A stretch of 64,000 nt of DNA from Sipunculus nudus (lineage: Eukaryota > Annelida > Sipuncula > Golfingiida > Sipunculidae): contig CM049308.1 in NCBI GenBank assembly GCA_026874595.1, positions 42,270,527-42,334,526 of the forward strand. Reading direction: 5' to 3'. The notes below the pieces were generated by a model, which had not been told where the DNA came from, searched no databases, and saw nothing but the letters and a program-made list of their open reading frames with translations. Made by a program: the position numbers and the translations under genes. This document shows positions 22,961 to 38,300 of this stretch, piece by piece; within the stretch, counting starts at the first letter, position 1, and the number at the start of each line of letters is the position of its first letter.

Positions 22961-25900
22961 TCAGCCTCATATTACAACAGTAAGAACGTAGGGCCGACTG
23001 CAAGAAACCTCATCAGCTTCATATTACAACAGGAAGAATAGAGGACCGACTACAACAAACCTCATCAGCCTCTTATTACAACTGTAAGAATGTAGGACCG
23101 ACTACAATATTCCTCATCAGCCTCATATTACAACAGGAAGAATAGAGGACCGACTACAACAAACCTCATCAGCCTCATATTACAACAGGAAGAATGTAGG
23201 ACCGACTGCAATATTTCTTATCAGCCTCATATTACAACAGGAAGAATGTAAGACCGACTACAACAAACCTCATCAGCCTCATATTACAACAGAAAGAATA
23301 TAGGACCGACTACAATATTCCTCTTCAGCCTCATATTACAACAGGAAGAATAGAGGACCGAGTACAATATTCCTCATCAGCCTCATATTACAACAGGAAG
23401 AATGTAGGACCGACTACAATATTCCTCATCAGCCTCATATTACGACAGGAAAAATTGAGTACCGACTACAACAAACCTCATCAGCCTCATATTGCAACAG
23501 GAATAATGTAGGACCGACTACAATATTCCTCATTAGCATCGTATTACAACGGGAAGAATAGAGGACCGACTACAACAAACCTAATCAGCCTCATTTTACA
23601 ACAGGAAGAATGGAGGACAAACTACAACAAACCTCATCAAGCTCATATTACAAAAGGAAGAATGAAGGGCCGACATCAACAAACCTCATCAGTCTCATAT
23701 TACAACAGGAAGAATGGAGGCCAGACTACAACAAACCTCATCAGCCTCATATTACAACAGGAAGATTAGAGGACCGCCTACAACAAACCTCATCAGCCTC
23801 ATATTACAACAAGAAGAATGGAGGACCGACTAGAATATTCCTCATCAGCCTCATATTACAACAGGAAGAATAGAGGACCGACTTCAACAAACCTCATGAG
23901 CCTCATATTACAACAGGAAGAATGTAGGGCCGACTACAACAAACCTCATCAGCCTCATATTACAACAAGAAGAAAAGAGGCCAGACTACCAGAAACCTCA
24001 TCAGCCTCATATTACAACAGGAAGAATGGAGAGCCGACTACAACAAACCTCATCAGCCTCATATTACAACAGGAAGAATGGAGAGCCGACTACAACAAAC
24101 CTCATCAGCCTCATATTACAACAGGAAGAATGTAGGACCGACTGCAATATTTCTTATCAGCCTCATATTACAACAGGAAGAAAAGAGGCCAGACTACCAG
24201 AAAGCTCATCAGCCTCATATTACAACAGGAAAAATGGAGAGCCGACTACAACAAACCTCATCAGCCTCATATTACAACAGTAAGAACGTAGGGCCGACTA
24301 CAAGAAACCTCATTAGCCTCATATTACAACAGGAAGAAAAGAGGCCAGACTACGACAAACATCATCAGCCTCATATTACAACAGGAAGAATAGAGGACCG
24401 ACTACAACAAACCTCATCAGCCTCTTATTACAACTGTAAAAATGTAGGACCGACTACAATATTCCTCATCAGCCTCATATTACAACAGGAAGAATAGAAG
24501 ACCGACTACAACAAACCTCATCAGCCTCATATTACAACAGGAAGAATGTAGGACCGACTGCAATATTTCTGATCAGCCTCATATTACAACAGGAAGAATG
24601 TAAGACCGACTACAACAAACCTCATCAGCCTCATATTACAACAGAAATAATATAGGACCGACTACAATATTCCTCTTCAGCCTCATATTACAACAGGAAG
24701 AATAGAGGACCGAGTACAATATTCCTCATCAGCCTCATATTACAACAGGAAGAATGTAGGACCGACTACAATATTCCTCATCAGCCTCATATTACAACAG
24801 GAAGAATAGAGGACCGACTTCAACAAACCTCATTAGCCTCATATTACAACAGAAAGAATGTAGGGCCGACTACAACAAACCTCATCAGCCTCATATTACA
24901 ACAGTAAGAAAAGAGGCCAGACTACCAGAAACCTCATCAGCCTCATATTACAACAGGAAGAATGGAGAGCCGACTACAACAAACCGCATCAGCCTCATAT
25001 TACAACAGGAAGAATGGAGAGCCGACTACAACAAACCTCATCAGCCTCATATTACAACAGGAAGAACGTAGGGCCGAATTCAACAAACCTCATCAGCCTC
25101 ATATTACAACAGGAAGAAAAGAGGCCAGACTACGACAAACCTCATCATCCTCATATTACAACAGGAAGAATGTAGGCCAGACCACAAGAAACCTCATCAC
25201 TCACATATTACAACAGGAAGAATGGAGGACCGACTACAACAAACTTCATCAAGCTCATATTACAACCGGAAGAATGGAGACCAAACCACAACAAACCTCA
25301 TCAGCCTCAGATTACAACAGGAAGAACGTAGGGCCGAATACAACAAACCTCATCAGCCTCATATTACAACAGGAAGAAAAGAGGCCAGACTACGACAAAC
25401 CTCATCAGCCTCATATTACAACAGGAAGAATGTAGGCCAGACCACAACAAACCTCATCCCTCCCATATTACAACAGGAAGAATGGAGGGCCGACTACAAC
25501 AAACCTCATCAAGCTCATATTACAACCGGAAGAATGGAGACCAAACCACAACAAACCTCATCAGCCTCAGATTACAACAGGAAGAGTGGAGGACCGATTA
25601 CCAGAAACCTCATCAGCCTCATATTACATAAGGAAGAATAGAAGACCGGCTATAAAACCACATCAGGCTCATATTACAACAGGAAGAATAGAGGACCGAC
25701 TACAATAAAACCTCATCAGCTTCATATTACAACAGGAAGAATGGAGGACCAACTACAACAAACTTCATCAAGCTTATATTACAAAAGGAAGAATGGAGGG
25801 CCGACCACAACAAACCTCATCAGTCTCATATTACAACAGGAAGAATGGAGGCCAGACTACAACAAACCTCATCAGCCTCATATTACAACAGGAAGATTAG

Positions 25901-27774
25901 AGGACCGACTACAACAAACCTCATCAGCCCCATATTTCAACAAGAAGAATGGACGACCGATAGAATATACCTCATCAGCCTCATATTACAACAGGAAGAA
26001 TAGAGGACCGACTACAACAAACCTCATGAGCCTCATATTACAACAGGAAGAATGTAGGGCCGACTACAACAAACCTCATCAGCCTCATATTACAACATGA
26101 AGAAAAGAGGCCAGACTACCAGAAACCTCATCAGCCTCATATTACAACAAAAAGAATGGAGAACCGACTACAACAAACCTCATCAGCCTGATATTACAAC
26201 AGGAAAAATGGAGAGCCGACTACAACAAACCTCATCAGCCTCATATTACAACAGTAAGAACGTAGGGCCGACTACAAGAAACCTCATTAGCCTCATATTA
26301 CAACAGGAAGAAAAGAGGCCAGACTACGACAAACCTCATCAGCCTCATATTACAACAGGAAGAATAGAGGACCGACTACAACAAACCTCATCAGCCTCTT
26401 ATTACAACTGTAAAAATGTAGGACCGACTACAATATTCCTCATCAGCCTCATATTACAACAGGAAGAATAGAAGACCGACTACAACAAACCTCATCAGCC
26501 TCATATTACAACAGGAAGAATGTAGGACCGACTGCAATATTTCTGATCAGCCTCATATTACAACAGGAAGAATGTAAGACCGACTACAACAAAACTTATC
26601 AGCCTCATATTACAACAGAAAGAATGTAGGACCGACTACAATATTCCTCTTCAGCCTCATATTACAACAGGAAGAATAGAGGACCGAGTACAATATTCCT
26701 CATCAGCCTCATATTACAACAGGAAGAATGTAGGACCGACTACAATATTCCTCATCAGCCTCATATTACGACAGCAAGAATAGAGGACCGACTACAACAA
26801 ACCTCATCAGCCTCATATTGCAACAGGAATAATGTAGGACCGACTACAATATTTCTCATTAGATTCGTATTACAACGGAAAGAATAGAGGACCGACTACA
26901 ACAAACCTAATCAGCCTCATTTTACAACAGGAAGAATGGAGGACCAACTACAACAAACCTCATCAAGCTCATATTACAAAAGGAAGAATGAAGGGCCGAC
27001 ATCAACAAACCTCATCAGTCTCATATTACAACAGGAAGAATGGAGGCCAGACTACAACAAACCTAATCAGCCTCATATTACAACAGGAAGATTAGAGGAC
27101 CGACTACAACAAACCTCATCAGCATCATATTACAACAAGAAGAATGGAGGACCGACTAGAATATTCCTCATCAGCCTCATATTACAACAGAAAGAATAGA
27201 GGACCGACTTCAACAAACCTCATGAGCCTCATATTACAACAGGAAGAATGTAGGGCCGACTACAACAAACCTCATCAGCGTCATATTACAACAAGAAGAA
27301 AAGAGGCCAGACTACCAGAAACCTCATCAGCCTCATATTACAACAGGAAGAATGGAGAGCCAACTACAACAAACCTCATCAGCCTCATATTACAACAGGA
27401 AGAATGGAGAGCCGACTACAACAAACCTCATCAGCCTCATATTACAACAGGAAGAACGTAGGGCCGACTACAACAAACCTCATCAGCCTCATATTACAAC
27501 AGGAAGAAAAGAGGCCAGACTACGACAAACCTCATCAGCCTCATATTACAACAGGAAGAATGTAGGCCAGACCACAACAAACCTCATCACTCCCATATTA
27601 CAACAGGAAGAATGGAGGACCGACTACAACAAACCTCATCAAGCTCATATTACAACCGGAAGAATGGAGACCAAACCACAACAAACCTCATCAGCCTCAG
27701 ATTACAACAGGAAGAGTGGAGGACCGATTACCAGAAACCTCATCAGCCTCATATTACATAAGGAAGAATAGAAG
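22961..27774 (+). repeat. H-type run between V block 3 and K at 27774
   Basis: About 92 monomers with K at 25644 and 27774 (2,130 bp apart). It contains two TATTCC-rich clusters. At the box-like position it has GCATCGTATTACAACGGG near 23537 and GATTCGTATTACAACGG near 26872, both damaged. Other marks are ATTGAGTACCGAC near 23454, CAGAAATAATATAGG near 24643, AACCGCATCAGCC near 24984, CATCCCTCCCATATT near 25455, TATAAAACCACATC after K at 25644, and GGACGACCGATAGAATATACC near 25950. Every one of these recurs 12,410 bp later. Confidence 0.8.
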
Positions 27775-29285
27775 ACCGGCTATGAAACCACATCAGGCTC
27801 ATATTACAACAGGAAGAATAGAGGACCGATTACAATAAAACCTCATCAGCTTCATATTACAACAGGAAGAATGGAGGACCAACTACAACAAACTTCATCA
27901 AGCTCATATTACAAAAGGAAGAATGGAGGGCCGACTACAGCAAACCTCATCAGCCTCATATTACAACAGGAAGAATGGAGGCCAGACTACAACAAACCTC
28001 ATCAGCCTCATATTACAACAGGAAGATTAGAGGACCGACTGTAACAAACCTCATCAGCCCCATATTTCAACAAGAAGAATGGAGGACCGACTAGAATATT
28101 CCTCATCAGCCTCATATTACAACAGGAAGAATAGAGGACCGACTACAACAAACCTCATGAGCCTCATTTTACAACAGGAAGAATGAAGGGCCGACTACAA
28201 CAAACCTCATCAGCCTCATATTACAACATGAAGAAAAGAGGCCAGACCACCAGAAAACTCATCAGCCTTATATTACAACAGGAAGAATGTAGGCCAGACC
28301 ACAACAAACCTCATCACTCCCATATTACAACAGGAAGAATGGAGGACCGACTGCAACAAACCTCATCAAGCTCATATTACAACAGGAAGAATGGAGACCA
28401 AATCACAACAAACCTCATCAGCCTCAGATTACAACAGGAAGAGTGGAGGACTGATTACCAGAAACCTCATCAGCCTCATATTACATAAGGAAGAATAGAA
28501 GACAAACCTCATCAGCCTCATATTACAACAGGAAGAATGGAGAGCCGACTACAACAAACCTCATCAGCCTCATATTACAACAGGAAGAACGTAGGGCCGA
28601 ATACAACAAACCTCATCAGCCTCATATTACAACAGGAAGAAAAGAGGCCAGACCACGACAAACCTCATCAGCCTCAGATTACAACAGGAAGAGTGGAGGA
28701 CTGATTACCAGAAACCTCATCAGGCTCATATTACATAAGGAAGAATAGAAGACCGGCTATGAAACCACATCAGGCTCATATTACAACAGGAAGAATAGAG
28801 GACCGACTACAATAAAACCTCATCAGCTTCATATAACAACAGGAAGAATGGAGGACCAACTACAACAAACCTCATGAGCCTCATATAACAACAGGAAAAA
28901 TGTAGGGCCGACTACAACAAACCTCATCAGCCTCATGTTACAACAGGAAGAAAAGAGGCCAGACTACGACAAACCTCATCAGCCTCATATTACAACTGGA
29001 AGAATGTAGGACCGACTACAATAATCCTCATCAGCCTCATATTACAACAGGAAGAATGGAGGACCGACTACAACAAACCTCATCAGCCTCATATTACAAC
29101 CGGAAGAATGGAGACCAAACCACAACAAACCTCATCAGCCTCAGATTACAACAGGAAGAGTGGAGGACCGATTACCAGAAACCTCATCAGCCTCATATTA
29201 CATAAGGAAGAATAGAAGACCGGCTCTGAAACCACATCAGGCTCATATTACAACAGGAAGAATAGAGGACTGACTACAATAAAAC
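27775..29285 (+). repeat. Rearranged K-rich segment
   Basis: K-related monomers are crowded here: a broken one near 28498, then 28751 and 29218, spaced 724, 253 and 467 bp. The broken one reads GAAGACAAACC, a direct fusion that removes the CCGGCTATG part. The word GGACTGATTACC (CpG changed to TpG) appears at both K-proximal positions. A CTCATATAACAACAGG variant occurs near 28831 and 28882, and GACCGGCTCTGAAACC replaces TATG at 29218. The same set appears in block B at 40185-41695. Confidence 0.75.
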
Positions 29286-30372
29286 CTCATCAGCTTGATA
29301 TTAGAACAGGAAGAATGGAGGACCAACTACAACAAACTTCATTAAGCTTATATTACAAAAGGAAGAATGGAGGGCCGACTACAACAAACCTCATCAGTCT
29401 CATATTACAACAGGAAGAATGGAGGCCAGACTACAACAAACCTCATCAGCCTCATATTACAACAGGAAGATTAGAGGACCGACTACAACAAACCTCATCA
29501 GCCCCATATTTAAACAAGAAGAATGGAGGACCGACTAGAATATACCTCATCAGCCTCATATTACAACAGGAAGAATAGAGGACCGACTACAACAAACCTC
29601 ATGAGCCTCATATTACAACAGGAAGAATGAAGGGCCGACTACAACAAACCTTATCAGCCTCATATTACAACATGAAGAAAAGAGGCCAGACTACCAGAAA
29701 CCTCATCAGCCTCATATTACAACAGGAAGAATGGAGAGCCGACTACAACAAACCTCATCAGCCTGATATTACAACAGGAAAAATGGAGAGCCGACTACAA
29801 CAAACCTCATCAGCCTCATTTTACAACAGGAACAATAGAGGACCGACTACAACAAACCTCATCAGCCTCTTATTACAACTGTAAGAATGTAGGACCGACT
29901 ACAATATTCCTCATCAGCCTCATATTACAACAGGAAGAATAGAGGACCGACTACAACAAACCTCATCAGCCTCATATTACAACAGGAAGAATGTAGGACC
30001 GACTGCAATATTTCTTATCAGCCTCATATTACAACAGGAAGAATGTAAAACCGACTACAACAAACCTCATCAGCCTCATATTACAACAGAAAGAATATAG
30101 GACCGACTACAATATTCCTCTTCAGCCTCATATTACAACAGGAAGAATAGAGGACCGAGTACAATATTCCTCATCAGCCTCATATTACATCAGGAAGAAT
30201 GTAGGACCAACTACAATATTCCTCATCAGCCTCATATTACGACAATAAAAATAGAGGACCGACTACAACAAACCTCATCAGCCTCATATTGCAACAGGAA
30301 TAATGTAGGACCGACTACAATATTCCTCATTAGCTTCGTATTACAACGGGAAGAATAAAGGACCGACTACAA
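29286..30372 (+). repeat. U unit, copy 4
   Basis: Matches 2546-3632 at a constant offset of 26,740 bp, including the box-like site at 30334. Private changes are TATTAGAACAGG near 29301, CATTAAGCTT near 29341, GAATGAAGGGCC near 29627, CATTTTACAACAGGAAC near 29818 and GGACCAACTAC near 30205. It continues into AAACCTAATAAGCCTC, like U copy 3, and is then cut by the A/B join. Confidence 0.85.
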
Positions 30373-33300
30373 CAAACCTAATAAGCCTCATTTTACAACA
30401 GGAAGAACGTAGGGCCGAATACAACAAACCTCATCAGCCTCATATTACAACAGGAAGAAAAGAGGCCAGACTACGACAAACCTCATCAGCCTCATATTAC
30501 AACAGGAAGAATGTAGGCCAGACCACAAGAAACCTCATCACTCCCATATTACAACAGGAAGAATGGAGGACCGACTACAACAAACCTCATCAAGCTCATA
30601 TTACAACCGGAAGAAAGGAGACCAAACCACAACAAACCTCATCAGCCTCAGATTACAACAGGAAGAGTGGAGGACCGATTACCAGAAACCTCATCAGCCT
30701 CATATTACATAAGGAAGAATAGAAGACCGGCTATGAAACCACATCAGGCTCATATTACAACAGCAAGAATAGAGGACCGACTACAATAAAACCTCATCAG
30801 CTTCATATTACAACAGAAAGAATGGAGGACCAACTACAACAAACTTCATCAAGATCATATTACAAAAGGAAGAATGGAGGGCCGACTACAACAAACCTCA
30901 TCAGCCTCATATTACAACAGGAAGAATGGAGGCCAGACTACAAAAAACCTCATCAGCCTCATATTACAACAGGAAGATTAGAGGACCGACTGTAACAAAC
31001 CTCATCAGCCCCATATTTCAACAAGAAGAATGGAGGACCGACTAGAATATTCCTCATCAGCCTCATATTACAACAGGAAGAACAGAGGACGGACTACAAC
31101 AAACCTCATGAGCCTCATATTACAACAGGAAGAATGTAGGGCCGACTACAACAAACCTCATCAGCCTCATATTACAACATGAAGAAAAGAGGCCAGACTA
31201 CCAGAAACCTCATCAGCCTCATATTACAACAGGAAGAATGGAGAGCCGACTACAACAAACCTCATCAGCCTCATATTACAACAGGAAAAATGGAGAGCCG
31301 ACTACAACAAACCTCATCAGCCTCATATTACAACAGGAAAAATGGAGAGCCGACTACAACAAACCTCATCAGCCTCATATTACAACAGGAAGAACGTAGG
31401 ACCGACTACAACAAACCTCATCAGCCTCATATTACAACAGGAAGAAAAGAGGCCAGACTACGACAAACCTCATCAGCCTCATATTACAACAGGAAGAATA
31501 GAGGACCGACTACAACAAACCTCATCAGCCTCTTATTACAACTGTAAAAATGTAGGACCGACTACAATATTCCTCATCAGCCTCATATTACAACAGGAAG
31601 AATAGAAGACCGACTACAACAAACCTCATCAGCCTCATATTACAACAGGAAGAATGTAGGACCGACTGCAATATTTCTGATCAGCCTCATATTACAACAG
31701 GAAGAATGTAAGACCGACTACAACAAACCTCATCAGCCTCATATTACAACAGAAAGAATGTAGGACCGACTACAATATTCCTCTTCAGCCTCATATTACA
31801 ACAGGAAGAATAGAGGACCGAGTACAATATTCCTCATCAGCCTCATATTACAACAGAAATAATGTAGGACCGACTTCAATATTCCTCATCAGCCTCATAT
31901 TACGACAGGAAGAATAGAGGACCGACTACAACAAACCTCATCAGCCTCATATTGCAACAGGAATAATGTAGGACCGACTACAATATTCCTCATTAGCTTC
32001 GTATTACAACAGGAAGAATAGAGGACCGAGTACAATATTCCTCATCAGCCTCATATTACAACAGAAATAATGTAGGACCGACTACAACAAACCTAATCAG
32101 CCTCATTTTACAACAGGAAGAATGGAGGACCAACTACAACAAACCTCATCAAGCTCATATTACAAAAGGAAGAATGAAGGGCCGACATCAACAAACCTCA
32201 TCAGTCTCATATTACAAAAGGAAGAATGGAGGCCAGACTACAACAAACCTCATCAGCCTCATATTACAACAGGAAGATTAAAGGACCGACTACAACAAAC
32301 CTCATCAGCCTCATATTACAACAAGAAGAATGGAGGACCGACTAGAATATTCCTCATCAGCCTCATATTACAACAGGAAGAATAGAGGACCGACTTCAAC
32401 AAACCTCATGAGCCTCATATTACAACAGGAAGAATGTAGGGCCGACTACAACAAACCTCATCAGCCTCATATTACAACAAGAAAATAAGAGGCCAGACTA
32501 CCAGAAACCTCATCAGCCTCATATTACAACAGGAAGAATGGAGAGCCGACTACAACAAACCTCATCAGCCTCATATTACAACAGGAAGAATGGAGAGCCG
32601 ACTACAACAAACCTCATCAGCCTCATATTACAACAGGAAGAACGTAGGGCCGAATACAACAAACCTCATCAGCCTCATATTACAACAGGAAGAAAAGAGG
32701 CCAGACTACGACAAACCTCATCAGCCTCATATTACAACAGGAAGAATGTAGGCCAGACCACAAGAAACCTCATCACTCCCATATTACAACAGGAAGAATG
32801 GAGGACCGACTACAACAAACCTCATCAAGCTCATATTACAACCGGAAGAAAGGAGACCAAACCACAACAAACCTCATCAGCCTCAGATTACAACAGGAAG
32901 AGTGGAGGACCGATTACCAGAAACCTCATCAGCCTCATATTACATAAGGAAGAATAGAAGACCGGCTATGAAACCACATCAGGCTCATATTACAACAGCA
33001 AGAATAGAGGACCGACTACAATAAAACCTCATCAGCTTCATATTACAACAGGAAGAATGGAGGACCAACTACAACAAACTTCATCAAGATCATATTACAA
33101 AAGGAAGAATGGAGGGCCGACTACAACAAACCTCATCAGCCTCATATTACAACAGGAAGAATGGAGGCCAGACTACAAAAAACCTCATCAGCCTCATATT
33201 ACAACAGGAAGATTAGAGGACCGACTGTAACAAACCTCATCAGCCCCATATTTCAACAAGAAGAATGGAGGACCGACTAGAATATTCCTCATCAGCCTCA

Positions 33301-34506
33301 TATTACAACAGGAAGAACAGAGGACGGACTACAACAAACCTCATGAGCCTCATATTACAACAGGAAGAATGTAGGGCCGACTACAACAAACCTCATCAGC
33401 CTCATATTACAACATGAAGAAAAGAGGCCAGACTACCAGAAACCTCATCAGCCTCATATTACAACAGGAAGAATGGAGAGCCGACTACAACAAACCTCAT
33501 CAGCCTCATATTACAACAGGAAAAATGGAGAGCCGACTACAACAAACCTCATCAGCCTCATATTACAACAGGAAAAATGGAGAGCCGACTACAACAAACC
33601 TCATCAGCCTCATATTACAACAGGAAGAACGTAGGACCGACTACAACAAACCTCATCAGCCTCATATTACAACAGGAAGAAAAGAGGCCAGACTACGACA
33701 AACCTCATCAGCCTCATATTACAACAGGAAGAATAGAGGACCGACTACAACAAACCTCATCAGCCTCTTATTACAACTGTAAGAATGTAGGACCGACTAC
33801 AATATTCCTCATCAGCCTCATATTACAACAGGAAGAATAGAGGACCGACTACAACAAACCTCATCAGCCTCATATTACAACAGGAAGAATGCAGGACCGA
33901 CTGCAATATTTCTTATCAGCCCCATATTACAACAGGAAGAATGTAAGACCGACTACAACAAACCTCATCAGCCTCATATTACAACAGAAAGAATATAGGA
34001 CCGACTACAATATTCCTCTTCAGCCTCATATTACAACAGGAAGAATAGAGGACCGAGTACAATATTCCTCATCAGCCTCAAATTACAACAGGAAGAATGT
34101 AGGACCGACTACAATATTCCTCATCAGCCTCATATTACGACCGGAAAAATAGAGGACCGACTACAACAAACCTCATCAGCCTCATATTGCAACAGGAATA
34201 ATGTAGGACCGATTACAACAAACCACATCAGCCTCATATTACAACTGTAAGAATGTAGGACCGACTACAATATTCCTCATCAGCCTCATATTACAACAGG
34301 AAGAATAGAGGACCGACTACAACAAACCTCGTCAGCCTCATATTACAACAGGAAGAATGTAGGACCGACTACAATATTTCTTATCCGCCTCATATTACAA
34401 CAGGAAGAATGTAAGACCGACTACAACAAACCTCATCAGCCTCATATTACAACAGAAAGAATGTAGGACCGACTACAATATTCCTCTTCAGCCTCATATT
34501 ACAACA

Positions 34507-35370
34507 GGAAGATGAAGGACCGAGTACAATATTCCTCATCAGCCTCATATTACAACAGGAAGAATGTAGGACCGACTACAATATTCCTCATCAGCCTCAT
34601 ATTACGACAGGAAGAAAAGAGGACCGACTACAACAAACCTCATCAGCCTCATATTGCAACAGGAATAATGTAGGACCGACTACAATATTCCTCATTAGCT
34701 TCATATTACAACGGGAAGAATAGAGGACCGACTACAACAAACCTCATCAGCCTCATATTGCAACAGGAATAATGTAGGACAGACCACAATATTCCTCATC
34801 AGCCTGATATTACAACAGGAAAAATAGAGGACCGACTACAACAAACCTCATTAGCCTCATATTACAATAGGATGAATGTAGGGCCGACTACAACAAACCT
34901 CATCAGCCTCATATTACAACAGAAAGAATAGAGGCCAGACTATAACAAACCTGGTCAGCCTCATATTACAATAGGAAAAATGGAGGCCAGACCACAACAA
35001 ACCTCATCAAGCTCATATTACAACAGGAAGAATAGAGGGCCGACTACAACAAACCAGATCAAGTACATATTACAACAGGAAGAATAGAGGGCCGACTACA
35101 GGAAACCTCATCAGCCTCATATTACAACAGGAAAAAAGGAGGACCGAATACAACAAACCTCATCAGCCTCATATTACAACATGAAGAATGGAGGACCGAC
35201 TACAACGAACCTCATCAGCCTCATATTACAACTGGAAGAATTGAGAGCCGACTACAACAAACCTCATCAGCCTCATATTACAACAGGAAGAACGTAGGGC
35301 CGACTACAACAAACCTCATCAGCCTCATGTTACAACAGGAAGAAAAGAGGCCAGACTACGACAAACCTCA
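34507..35370 (+). repeat. V block, copy 4 (in block B)
   Basis: Copy of V block 3 at an offset of 12,410 bp. GATCAAGTACATATTAC is at 35057. It carries GACTACAGGAAACC, the commoner form, whereas copy 3 has GACCACAGG, and ATATTGC near 34642 where copies 2 and 3 have TTTTGC. Confidence 0.85.
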
Positions 35371-38300
35371 TCAGCCTCATATTACAACAGTAAGAACGTA
35401 GGGCCGACTACAAGAAACCTCATCAGCTTCATATTACAACAGGAAGAATAGAGGACCGACTACAACAAACCTCATCAGCCTCTTATTACAACTGTAAGAA
35501 TGTAGGACCGACTACAATATTCCTCATCAGCCTCATATTACAACAGGAAGAATAGAGGACCGACTACAACAAACCTCATCAGCCTCATATTACAACAGGA
35601 AGAATGTAGGACCGACTGCAATATTTCTTATCAGCCTCATATTACAACAGGAAGAATGTAAGACCGACTACAACAAACCTCATCAGCCTCATATTACAAC
35701 AGAAAGAATATAGGACCGACTACAATATTCCTCTTCAGCCTCATATTACAACAGGAAGAATAGAGGACCGAGTACAATATTCCTCATCAGCCTCATATTA
35801 CAACAGGAAGAATGTAGGACCGACTACAATATTCCTCATCAGCCTCATATTACGACAGGAAAAATTGAGTACCGACTACAACAAACCTCATCAGCCTCAT
35901 ATTGCAACAGGAATAATGTAGGACCGACTACAATATTCCTCATTAGCATCGTATTACAACGGGAAGAATAGAGGACCGACTACAACAAACCTAATCAGCC
36001 TCATTTTACAACAGGAAGAATGGAGGACAAACTACAACAAACCTCATCAAGCTCATATTACAAAAGGAAGAATGAAGGGCCGACATCAACAAACCTCATC
36101 AGTCTCATATTACAACAGGAAGAATGGAGGCCAGACTACAACAAACCTCATCAGCCTCATATTACAACAGGAAGATTAGAGGACCGCCTACAACAAACCT
36201 CATCAGCCTCATATTACAACAAGAAGAATGGAGGACCGACTAGAATATTCCTCATCAGCCTCATATTACAACAGGAAGAATAGAGGACCGACTTCAACAA
36301 ACCTCATGAGCCTCATATTACAACTGGAAGAATGTAGGGCCGACTACAACAAACCTCATCAGCCTCATATTACAACAAGAAGAAAAGAGGCCAGACTACC
36401 AGAAACCTCATCAGCCTCATATTACAACAGGAAGAATGGAGAGCCGACTACAACAAACCTCATCAGCCTCATATTACAACAGGAAGAATGGAGAGCCGAC
36501 TACAACAAACCTCATCAGCCTCATATTACAACAGGAAGAATGTAGGACCGACTGCAATATTTCTTATCAGCCTCATATTACAACAGGAAGAAAAGAGGCC
36601 AGACTACCAGAAAGCTCATCAGCCTCATATTACAACAGGAAAAATGGAGAGCCGACTACAACAAACCTCATCAGCCTCATATTACAACAGTAAGAACGTA
36701 GGGCCGACTACAAGAAACCTCATTAGCCTCATATTACAACAGGAAGAAAAGAGGCCAGACTACGACAAACATCATCAGCCTCATATTACAACAGGAAGAA
36801 TAGAGGACCGACTACAACAAACCTCATCAGCCTCTTATTACAACTGTAAAAATGTAGGACCGACTACAATATTCCTCATCAGCCTCATATTACAACAGGA
36901 AGAATAGAAGACCGACTACAACAAACCTCATCAGCCTCATATTACAACAGGAAGAATGTAGGACCGACTGCAATATTTCTGATCAGCCTCATATTACAAC
37001 AGGAAGAATGTAAGACCGACTACAACAAACCTCATCAGCCTCATATTACAACAGAAATAATATAGGACCGACTACAATATTCCTCTTCAGCCTCATATTA
37101 CAACAGGAAGAATAGAGGACCGAGTACAATATTCCTCATCAGCCTCATATTACAACAGGAAGAATGTAGGACCGACTACAATATTCCTCATCAGCCTCAT
37201 ATTACAACAGGAAGAATAGAGGACCGACTTCAACAAACCTCATTAGCCTCATATTACAACAGAAAGAATGTAGGGCCGACTACAACAAACCTCATCAGCC
37301 TCATATTACAACAGTAAGAAAAGAGGCCAGACTACCAGAAACCTCATCAGCCTCATATTACAAGAGGAAGAATGGAGAGCCGACTACAACAAACCGCATC
37401 AGCCTCATATTACAACAGGAAGAATGGAGAGCCGACTCCAACAAACCTCATCAGCCTCATATTACAACAGGAAGAACGTAGGGCCGAATTCAACAAACCT
37501 CATCAGCCTCATATTACAACAGGAAGAAAAGAGGCCAGACTACGACAAACCTCATCATCCTCATATTACAACAGGAAGAATGTAGGCCAGACCACAAGAA
37601 ACCTCATCACTCACATATTACAACAGGAAGAATGGAGGACCGACTACAACAAACTTCCTCAAGCTCATATTACAACCGGAAGAATGGAGACCAAACCACA
37701 ACAAACCTCATCAGCCTCAGATTACAACAGGAAGAACGTAGGGCCGAATACAACAAACCTCATCAGCCTCATATTACAACAGGAAGAAAAGAGGCCAGAC
37801 TACGACAAACCTCATCAGCCTCATATTACAACAGGAAGAATGTAGGCCAGACCACAACAAACCTCATCCCTCCCATATTACAACAGGAAGAATGGAGGGC
37901 CGACTACAACAAACCTCATCAAGCTCATATTACAACCGGAAGAATGGAGACCAAACCACAACAAACCTCATCAGCCTCAGATTACAACAGGAAGAGTGGA
38001 GGACCGATTACCAGAAACCTTATCAGCCTCATATTACATAAGGAAGAATAGAAGACCGGCTATAAAACCACATCAGGCTCATATTACAACAGGAAGAATA
38101 GAGGACCGACTACAATAAAACCTCATCAGCTTCATATTACAACAGGAAGAATGGAGGACCAACTACAACAAACTTCATCAAGCTTATATTACAAAAGGAA
38201 GAATGGAGGGCCGACCACAACAAACCTCATCAGTCTCATATTACAACAGGAAGAATGGAGGCCAGACTACAACAAACCTCATCAGCCTCATATTACAACA

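Larger units (their letters stand above)
15333..30392 (+). repeat. Large tandem duplication, block A (15,060 bp)
   Basis: Block A and block B (30393-42802) are tandem copies. Aligned offsets are 15,060 at the left edge, 14,956 from 15551 to about 20109, and 12,410 from 20110 to 30392. The two steps equal the 104-bp insertion and the 2,546-bp internal duplication that only A carries. The A/B join lies in a 15-bp shared word TTACAACAGGAAGAA at 30393-30407. In the part aligned at 12,410, about eleven single-base differences were noticed over 7.7 kb and no indel. This is either a very recent duplication or an assembly duplication. Confidence 0.85.

Noticed and set aside
33889-34152. 87-codon open frame present in block B but not at the matching site of block A
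   Set aside because: It exists only because GAATGTAGG became GAATGCAGG at 33892. It is an accident of one substitution, not a new gene.
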